Shown here: one piece after another, positions 63,791 through 64,000 of the stretch
Position numbering within the stretch: position 1 is the stretch's first letter
Layout: every line of letters starts with the position of its first letter
NCBI RefSeq assembly: GCF_040183065.1
Contig: NC_091124.1
Coordinates: 64,698,501 to 64,762,500, forward strand
Direction of reading: 5' to 3'
DNA from: Periplaneta americana
Taxonomy: Eukaryota > Arthropoda > Insecta > Blattodea > Blattidae
DNA: 64,000 nucleotides
Notes under the pieces: model-generated
Seen by the model: the letters and a program-made list of their open reading frames with translations, nothing else
The model's database searches: none
Told to the model about the DNA's origin: nothing
Program-made: the position numbers and the translations under genes

Positions 63791-64000
63791 ACAGTAGACT
63801 CTTGCCAATCCGACCATTTCCTTGCACAGAGAGCTGCCGGCTAGCGAGAGTGCTTAAAAATGTCATTAAACTTAATGTTATAAGTTGCGCCAACCACTCC
63901 ACTGGCATTTTTAAATCAAAACTAGAACGTTCCATAGATGGCTGACGCTTGTATAAATAATACAGTATAACATATGGCACCGATGCAAGTTTCCTAGAAA
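63791..64000. mobile_element. Start of a further pogo/Tigger-type element
   Basis: TACAGTAGACTCTTGCCAAT then CCGACCATTT, a Tigger-style terminal sequence, begins here and continues to the window edge. Confidence 0.5.

Noticed and set aside
1-64000. CRISPR array, operon or bacterial features
   Set aside because: No regularly spaced repeats with unique spacers; splice sites, SINEs and microsatellites show eukaryotic DNA.

Overview
This is AT-rich nuclear DNA of an animal, almost certainly an insect. Coding exons are short and phase-compatible with GT/AG borders, introns are long, and the space between is packed with tRNA-headed SINEs, mariner, hAT and Tigger DNA transposons, LINE tails, a Penelope-like element and a gypsy LTR retrotransposon. 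The mix and the long introns would fit a large hemimetabolous genome such as a cockroach or termite; that placement is inference.

Two host genes could be built exon by exon, both on the + strand. (1) About 15.2-24.3 kb: four exons of a secreted or single-pass membrane protein of unknown function (15205-15216, 17495-18056, 21067-21212, 24177-24291), with a signal peptide, an acidic Ser/Thr-rich middle and a conserved-looking hydrophobic segment; its 3' end was not found. (2) From 38.1 kb past the right edge: the first five coding exons of condensin subunit G (NCAPG/CAP-G; 38089-38223, 41362-41577, 42602-42742, 44088-44175, 57981-58208). They encode the N-terminal HEAT-repeat region and follow the human protein closely. 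Two weaker leads are an isolated open exon on the - strand at 6.25-6.37 kb and a CpG-bearing, possibly divergent promoter with short ATG exons at 28.5-28.75 kb.

Layout: 0-15 kb is non-coding with SINEs, a 1.67 kb DNA transposon with an 8-bp target duplication (2.7-4.4 kb) and a mariner-type element (13.2-14.8 kb). 15-24 kb is gene 1, with a Penelope-like element in its third intron. 24-38 kb is repeats, including a decayed hAT element that carries a second hAT copy with a perfect 8-bp target duplication. 38-64 kb is condensin G; intron 4 (13.8 kb) holds DNA transposons and a whole-looking gypsy element with matching 760-bp LTRs (49540-55964), and intron 5 holds a nest of Tigger/pogo-type elements, SINEs and a LINE tail.

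The most interesting structures are the hammerhead-ribozyme-like cores in the inverted ends of the Penelope-like element, the tRNA-like modules arranged as inverted pairs, and the unassigned membrane-protein gene.
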